A program made the translations under genes and the position numbers. DNA of 64,000 bases from Whalleya microplaca (lineage: Eukaryota; Ascomycota; Sordariomycetes; Xylariales; Xylariaceae): positions 806,001 through 870,000 of the forward strand of contig MU385716.1 in the NCBI GenBank assembly GCA_022497155.1, given 5' to 3'. This document shows, in pieces, positions 56,747 to 64,000 of this stretch. The notes below the pieces were generated by a model. It did not search any database and was not told the origin of the DNA. It saw only the letters and a list, made by a program, of their open reading frames with translations. Numbering within the stretch: the stretch's first letter is position 1; the number at the start of each line of letters is the position of its first letter.

Positions 56747-59152
56747 TGTATGTACATAGGCTGGCGGGCTGGTAGGCCGGCCTCTCCTCCTGGACTGGCG
56801 GACTTGCTGGATCACCACACCTACACACCTACTGCCTACCTGCCAGTGGAGTTGTGCGTGTTCATCATAATCCGACTGTGTGGTTTCCATTCAATAGCCT
56901 GCTACATATTGTGCCATATGCGCCAAGCACAAAACGTTCGACCGACTTATGCTACTTACATAGCGCGCGCAGAAAAGTGAGACGATACCTACCTCGGCGA
57001 CGTTCGCATGCCTCTTTGGCTCCTTCAGGAATTGATCGTCGTGGATGGTACTCTGCACAAATTTTCAGGACTCCTTGGATGGTTGGGACATGCATAATAA
57101 GCCGTCCACCATGATAGGTGGATTCCACCGCCTGAGCACGGCAGAAGCGAGCCACACTATTTGCATAATTCGTCTTTTGCCAGAGCATTTGCAATGGTGG
57201 TTGTGCTCGGCTGCAACATTGCACAGCCAGTCGCTGAACGCCGTCCAGCCTTCGCGCGACGCGGAGCTTTCGTGCAGCCACCGTGCTCTGCCTGCTGTCC
57301 AGTCATTATCCTCAGAACAACGTGATGGAATGCAGGTACGGGCGGCCAGACGTTGCGCTGTGGATCGCGCACACACATACTCGCAGTAATCACCTTGGTG
57401 TCTTTACGAGAAGACTCGCGCCTGTCTTGCGCTTGAGCACCTTTGCCCAACCGCCATTGGACAGGGTGGGGTGATCTCTCGTCCAATACTATGTACAATA
57501 TCCAATACTTCAGATACTCTCTTTACTGTGTGTAAGCTGATGAAGGGTCAAGTCACGTCGAAAGATGTGAGGTCATCTGTCTCGTGGGGAGGGAACAGGC
57601 ATGCAGAAACGCGCGAAACACAGACTATCTCGCGGCTCGCGATAGCATTGATGATGATTGCTGGGATATGCCCAATCGGCATTATGCCTAGCCATAAAAT
57701 AGGTAGCCCGATAGTATGGATTACGTATGTAGGTACTAAGAATACTAAGAATAATAGGCTTGGCCCGGTGGATGAATCCGTGACTCTGGCTAACAACATG
57801 CAGTGATGAGGCAGCCTACTATACTCTATAAGCTGGATTTGTATGTACATGCATACTACTACCACTTGGTGCAGTTGCAGTGCAGCAAATTTGGTTCCAA
57901 GGTGAAAACCAATAGCGTAATCCTTTTGCCTAAAGATGGGCTCGCATTGGCGTGTAAGAGAGAGATGGGGACCAGTAGCAGTGTGGTGGTGGTAAATTCT
58001 TATAGTCGGGTCATGTTATACTGGTTTGACTGGCTGACTGGTTGCATTGACTGGAATCGGCAGCATTGGAAACACAAATTGGAAACAAAGGATCGACTTC
58101 AATGCTCTGAATGGACAATTCCTCTGGCACTCGATCCTGTGAGGGCGCGTTCCTCGAATATGCGGGCACTTTACAGATTAAGTCGCGCCTAGATGCACCA
58201 CTCAGAAGAAGAGCCCACCGGCTTACGCTGCAACCACCACCGAATCATGATCTTGTGTTCTGTTTATGGAACGCGCTCTGGCGTTTCGGAGCCCTCTGGT
58301 CCCCTAAAATCAGAGGATTCTCTGAAATGCGTACCGCTTTTTCTCTGGTCACAGATGTCTCCAAGGTGGGTGGAAGTAGGTCTTTGTGTCGTCATCATCC
58401 CTCGTTCTGCACCATATGGAATGTCGTTCTCGTAGTAGCCTTCGTAATGTCTCTTCATCTGAGGATGGGTGCTTGACCTCCTTGCAAAAGGACACTCTGT
58501 CACTTCGTATAGCAAGTCTTTTGCCACTTGTAGGTAACATGGAGGATGAGATTAGACCGAGCAATGGTGGATGTGATCGAGAATCCGATGGGCTGCCATG
58601 CTATGCTCCCACGGCATTGGAAGCGTCCTGGCGTCGTGTCCATGCCCTAGAACTACTAGGCCGATCAACGTTCAAGCAAACTAGATATGTGATGTGTGAC
58701 AGAAAAGAGGAAAAAAATGGAAGGCTCTTCCAAAAAGCAAAAAATATCGGATCTCCGGGCTGGATTCGTAACAAGATGGAAGAAAATGACATATTACAGT
58801 TAACTTCCTTCCCAACTTGCTCACCGTTTATTTTTCCCGCTATCAAGCCCCCAACGTCGGTGTAAGCCACCTCCGTGGGAATCGGGAACTTCCTAGATAT
58901 TCATTGGTCCCGAAACCGTTGCAGGCGCTTTTCTTCTCTTCCTTCCGCACGTAATTCGGGATGGTTAGTTGAGTTGGAGAAGAGAAGAAGAAAAACGATT
59001 CAATATCTTCATATTGTACTTCATACGTTCAATAAGGTGCTGTCTCTGCGGACTGCTTGATAGTGCTGTTACGAACATCTAAGTAGTCACATGCATCAGT
59101 CACATACCTATTCTATTATCTCCAACTCTTCCTAATAGTCGACCCGACGTTT

Positions 59153-59177
59153 GCCATCGACTGTAGTCGACTATGGC
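59153..59177. repeat. Interrupted palindrome GCCAT...CGACTGTAGTCG...ATGGC
   Basis: CGACT and AGTCG flank two bases, and outer arms GCCAT and ATGGC also pair with a small offset. It is one of three inverted repeats within 400 bp. Confidence 0.6.
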
Positions 59178-59473
59178 ATGTCGAAGCGTCTACAATTACC
59201 TAACCTAAGGTCTACATCTACCTCTATCTCTATACCTGAGAAGGATATTCCTGCACAAGTGTCTGCATTTGGTAGCGAGCTCGCTTATTACGCCGCCGTT
59301 TGCTTATCGGCCCTGCTCATAAAGGATTCTACTGATTGTGTCATAGCACAATATACTTAGTACTATGCTGGCGGTGATGGCTATGCTATGTATGGATATG
59401 TATGCATTAATGCATTAACATTCCTCCTGGTCATCCACACAACCACAATGATCAATTCTCTAGCTGCTAGCGT

Positions 59474-59493
59474 GCCATTAATGCAGTAATGGC
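59474..59493. repeat. 7-bp inverted repeat GCCATTA-N6-TAATGGC
   Basis: The arms are perfect. The right arm is part of an 11-mer, GCAGTAATGGC, that recurs at 59737-59747 and 60637-60647 in the same orientation. Confidence 0.7.
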
Positions 59494-59513
59494 TCGTTTC
59501 ATTATTCTGCTGT

Positions 59514-59527
59514 GCTAGTGCACTAGC
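59514..59527. repeat. 14-bp perfect palindrome GCTAGTGCACTAGC
   Basis: It is its own reverse complement and lies 21 bases after the previous inverted repeat. It could be a dimer-binding site, but no gene starts nearby. Confidence 0.75.
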
Positions 59528-62500
59528 ATTGCATTACATATTGCACATTCAGGCTGGTGCATCATCGCGACCCATCTTGTCTGTGGCCATATATCGGAAC
59601 AGAGTTCCGGAATAGGAAGCTTACCAAGGACCCAGACGATCATCCATCGCAGAATACCCAAGATACCCAGACTGCCAGAACGACTTGCTACATAGTAGAC
59701 CTCCGACTTGTATCCGTACCGGTACGTGTACCTAACGCAGTAATGGCCCGTGGAAGACTTCCGGCTCCTTAGACCTTGTCGATGGGCCCCAGTGAGAACC
59801 GTCCGGCCAATTTGCCTCTCATTATGCGACCCTGCGCCCACCTCCCACAGTGTTGGAAAGCCGCGATGTACTCCGTCTTCGAAGGTACAGCGTTCTCCAC
59901 ATCGGTCGATTCGTCGCTGCGTACCTTGCATGCCAATTTGGTGCCTGCAGTATTCGTCCTGCAGGAACAATGCAGACTTTATTACTGTTCTATACTCTCA
60001 CCATTGGCTCGGGTATTATCTGACAGAGGTGAGAAAGATATCCAACTGACTCGCATATAGAATAGCACTGCAATAGTCATTTGTGGGCTACTACCACAAT
60101 CTCTAACACTGCTTGATACGATCCGTATGTAGTACTGCGAACTGCATACTGCTACTACGGCTATGTAGCCTCCAATCATCCAGGTCAATCGCTACACCCG
60201 CTAAGGAAGTCCCTTCGGAGTAAATGGTAAGTTGGCTGGGATGTCGGAATGGTCCAGAAGGCCAGACTAGTCGTTTGGCAAATACTACATATACAATCAG
60301 ACTACCTATCGTCTGTTATTAGTCTTACCAAAACAAAAAGCACAGGCTGCGCAGCTCTGCAAAATATAGTCGTCCCAACTTATCAACGTATCGGGTCTAC
60401 AGAGTATGATACCAATGCCGCCACAAGCACCCCATCGCCTTGATTTGTGCTTAGCGCACGAACTGGGCGGTGGAGTTTAATACAGAGCATCCACGGCGCG
60501 GAACCGGCCCTGAACACCAACAGGCTGGTAATATCGAGTCCCTTGAGGCATTCTAACGAGTGACATTGCAAGCCAGTCGAATCGATGGTGAGTGAATTTA
60601 GACAAGTGGAGTGGTTATCAGATATTCCGCGCATACGCAGTAATGGCGGCCTTCTCCAATTCTGCTACATATGCACATAACGTATTCTCTTCTCCGATCT
60701 CACATATTAAGAGCTTTAATTGAGGCGTCTTGACATGGGTTAATGAGTCCGAGACGAAAATTCTCCATGGCCTTCTAGCCGGTACCACCGCCATGGAACG
60801 GCACGATTCCCTACTATCACAATAGTAGTATATACATAGAATGCCTACCATGTATTTGACTAACGACCAGGTATGTACCTATGTACTGTGATAACGTATG
60901 ATATCGGAATATTGACACATTTTATTAATTGTCCGTTATCATGTGAGGCTGGATTCGTGGCCCACAACGTATCTTCAACTTAGTGATGTAGTGCGGTGGA
61001 AGCCTCATCTGGTATCTGTCGACGAGCTTGCAGCCGGTGCTATCATGCCTCTTTATCGCAGTATATGTGGCTTTCTATGCCTCATGACGACAAGGGAATC
61101 TCGGACGGGCCGCTCGTAGGAGCAGGCCGCGGTGGCTTCCGCGGTCAATGGTCGAATTGGTATCTCGGAAACAGGGGCCAAAAGAGGAACAGTGTAGCTG
61201 TCCCGTTAAAACTATTACTACGGTATGTATATAGTACTGTTTAGTACGTACTCCCCCAGATTTACCAGTGACTGTGAGCGAGCAATCAGGGATCCCTTGA
61301 AGGGCTACTTGGAGGATTCAAGCATATGTTAAACGCAGCACCCAGGGCTGCCCGGCCAGGTTCAAATGCGCAACTCATTGAGTTTAGCCTCAACCAAGGG
61401 TTAACAGCAGGTGTGATTCTGGAAGATCTTGACACTTTCTCTCAACTTCTTGGCTTCCTAATCGGCAAATTTATAGCCAATGGGCATTGATACCAGGTCA
61501 CATACATGCGTGGGAAATACTGGGACTCGTTTCTTCATTCGGGCCTACGATGCACCGCTCGCAGGCATTACTTGTAGATGGGCGACCCGAGGAGAAGAGG
61601 TGGTAACGAATTGGTAACATGAGTCTCCAAACATCCGAACATCACGCCTGAATGGTTCATGGCAGAGCAACCGAGTGGCCAGAAGAGTCCGATCTGATGT
61701 TTCGAATAACCATACTCAACACCAAACGAGCTGGCTTCTGCTACAGAACCCGATAGAAGCTGAAATAAAGGGTGTTTCGAATTCAGTGGCATATATTCCG
61801 TATTAACCGATGGTGAGTAATGTGGCAATTCGCCGACGTTTTGCCAAGATGCCAGCCATTCATCTCAAGGTTCGGCTGCCAATACCTCGGGCTCATTGGA
61901 AAACGCTGCTACGCTATTGCAACTTCATCAACGTCCCTGTCGTGACAGAAGCGAGCAACCTGCCTCTGCGTCCAAGCACATGGACGCTGCACAGTACTGT
62001 ACATATCTAGGTTTATAGCTCGGCTAGCAAGACCATCATCCTAGGAGCCATGTTCTTGGAGTCGACTATTCCGTAGGCGAACTAGAGACGTGGGACGTCG
62101 TGGCCGTGTGCGTGGTTCCAGACTAGCCTGATCTCAAGCCACGAGGGTTCTCTATCCTGTATGTACATAGGTAAATGTATCGCGTATTGCATACTACGTA
62201 GTAGTACTGTAGGCAGGCAGGCTGGCAGTTATAATGTTCCCCGTCAATAGAGTGACACTAATGCAGGTCCAACCAATTGGCAATTCTCCGCCATTCTTCT
62301 CGAAAGCTTCTCAGTTTCAGAAGACCGGCCTTGTTCGAATGGTGCCAAAATGTTACGTGGATGGACCATCAATCTCCACCTCGTGGTCAAAGTCGACTGA
62401 GTATTGGCTGATTAGACTGTCAATGATGCTGTATCAGTGGTTATCCACAAGGTTGAAATTTGAGGTCCCATTTTCAAGCATAGCATCCAGTCCGGCTTAA

Positions 62501-64000
62501 AATTCGAACTCCATTTCTTTCTTAGCCTTCGACTATGTGATGTATCTATCCACTAGCTGTTATTACCTGTCCTATGGCCCTGTCTCTTTTGACCCAAGGC
62601 CATAGACACGGACATTTCAACTTCCAGAACACCCTAGACTGTACCAGGATAGGTTTTCCGCACGCATGAACCAGCTGTTCGTAGAGACGGCAAGATGAGT
62701 CAGGAATTGGTCTTATCCTCGTGGTCAGATAAGATCCACAGCTCAGCATTGTCCTCAGACTCGTTCTAATTTTATACACTCTCAAAACAGGCCTTTACCG
62801 ACAGATATTCACGCCAGCAGCAGGAATCGCCGGTCAACTAATGCACCTGCTATTCCCATAAACAGGATCGGCACTTGAAGATACACGCGTGTCAGCAACG
62901 CGCTGTTTGCCGTCCCGTTTCGCGGAGAAGGTCGATCTTCTAAAGATCTACTAGTAGTTCAACGGCTTTCCTGGCTGGCTGTTGCGCGTCCACAGGTATA
63001 TGTACCGGAGCCTTAGTGTGAGGGGATAGCAGATCCTCATCTCCCATACAGCTTCCAACAAGACAAATAGGTATAAGCTCTACGTAGGCGGTAGGGGCCA
63101 AACGGGCGAGCGGGTTTTCTTAAAGATCTCGTGGGGTTTATCTGAAGGGTCCTTATAATCGGGAATAGGTGAGTTTCCTTGGCCAAAATCCCTCATGATG
63201 CGCTGGTTTGTGACAGAGGTTGCAAACCGGTGACAAGAAAGACGCGAATAATAGCACGCAACCGCAACGGCGTAAGCAGCCACATCTTATGCAGGTACGA
63301 AATACGAAACAAGTTTCGTACGAGTGTTCAGGTGTTAGCTTAACATCTCATTTTCCTATCTTTATGCGCCATCCTCACCTTGATTTCCATGTCATAGCGG
63401 ATCAGATAACGTTCTTAGCAAGTCCGTCATCAATCTAAAAGCCGGCATGCGTTATGGCATCATTTGCAACCGAGTTACGTGTTTGGTAGAAGGCATAAAG
63501 CAGCAATTCGTATCCATACAGCATTGTTTGTTTGACAGTATCATCCTTGTCTAGCCTCCCAGTTTTATTCACATGTTGCCTAATACGTATGTTCAGTTTC
63601 TATTAAAAAAGAGAACATGAAACTTGTCGCTGGCCTTCCCTGCCGAAGAATTGTTTGTGAATCGTTCCAGAAGACTATCTTTAGGGACCTTCCCAATACA
63701 TTCAACTTACTACGTACAGAATAGTCCGGTCGTGATTGTAAGCCAAGCGAGCCGCGGTTATCTATCACATGCTAACGTTATCTTCGTCTGGGGCACCGCT
63801 TGTACTATACTCTTAAAGTGTGAAAACCAAGTGCCGTACTAGACCTAAATCCTTCCATCACTAGGAACCGCAGCTTGACCGCTTTGATCGAATATCTACA
63901 CTTTGACAGAGGGGTTGATGCAGGAGCAAACAGAGGCCTAGTTGGTACGTCGAATCGTAGAGTCCCATCACTCCCATGAGCAATCCTGCAAACACCCGAT

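Larger units (their letters stand above)
55404..64000. other. 8.6-kb region without a convincing gene
   Basis: The first 1-1.5 kb should be the promoter and leader of the zinc-finger gene; TTG/GTT-rich sequence near 55520-55560 supports this. Beyond 56600 all frames are short, and none on either strand could be joined into protein-like exons. The DNA carries many TACATA/TACGTA microsatellite patches and a cluster of inverted repeats at 59153-59527. It could be a decayed accessory segment or simply a long intergenic region. Confidence 0.5.

Noticed and set aside
58264..58870. Overlapping frames on both strands around 58.3-58.9 kb
   Set aside because: Frames on both strands look equally plausible, none has splice-linked neighbours, and the one starting at 58870 begins with GTG.
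61350..61365. GGTTCAAATGC, resembling a tRNA T-loop
   Set aside because: The flanking bases do not form a T-arm stem and there is no anticodon arm or acceptor partner upstream. No tRNA was found elsewhere either.

Overview
The window is nuclear DNA from a filamentous ascomycete (Pezizomycotina). The genes are split by short GT-AG introns, mostly 45-110 nt with CTAAC/CTRAC-type branch sites. The gene set is typical of these fungi: a group III HAMP-repeat histidine kinase, Cdc14, a Barren-type condensin subunit, a WW-PhoD phosphatase, and Dph6 fused to RidA-like domains. Intergenic DNA is rich in TACATA/TAGGTA-type microsatellites, as in many Sordariomycetes; the class is an inference. No rRNA, tRNA, CRISPR array, intact transposon or secondary-metabolite cluster was recognised.

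Layout. 1-2037: 3' part of a Munc13/Ync13-like C2-MUN protein. 2038-8600: long gene-free stretch holding several tandem repeats. 8601-12748: group III hybrid histidine kinase (Nik1/Os-1 type). 12749-20662: mostly gene-poor and partly AT-rich, but it contains an 89-residue coiled-coil protein gene (17354-16214, minus) that appears only after splicing three exons across a 782-nt intron. 20663-22668: SAM plus HMG-box protein. 26627-23917 (minus): condensin kleisin Brn1/Cnd2. 27841-30811: Na+/Ca2+-exchanger-family membrane protein. 31508-31909: small hydrophilic LEA-like protein. 32901-33829: phosphomannomutase. 38217-34434 (minus): WW-domain/PhoD-like phosphatase. About 39988-39246 (minus): an unidentified spliced gene or gene relic. 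40794-41831: Hsp20-family chaperone. 42576-42189 (minus): KEOPS subunit Pcc1. 43435-45616: Cdc14 phosphatase. 47070-49235: membrane-anchored carboxylesterase. 52031-49428 (minus): diphthine-ammonia ligase Dph6. 55403-53378 (minus): Msn2/Seb1-like C2H2 factor. 55404-64000: 8.6 kb without a convincing gene, containing a cluster of short palindromes.

The genes do not form a pathway cluster. Most are housekeeping or signalling genes: secretion, osmosensing, chromosome condensation, mitotic exit, mannose activation, and tRNA and diphthamide modification. The histidine kinase and the Msn2-like factor both belong to stress signalling but lie more than 40 kb apart. The most useful non-obvious results are the hidden coiled-coil gene, the unidentified spliced gene near 39.2-40.0 kb, a possible 55-codon upstream ORF whose stop overlaps the HMG-box start codon, and a set of inverted repeats in the gene-poor flanks.
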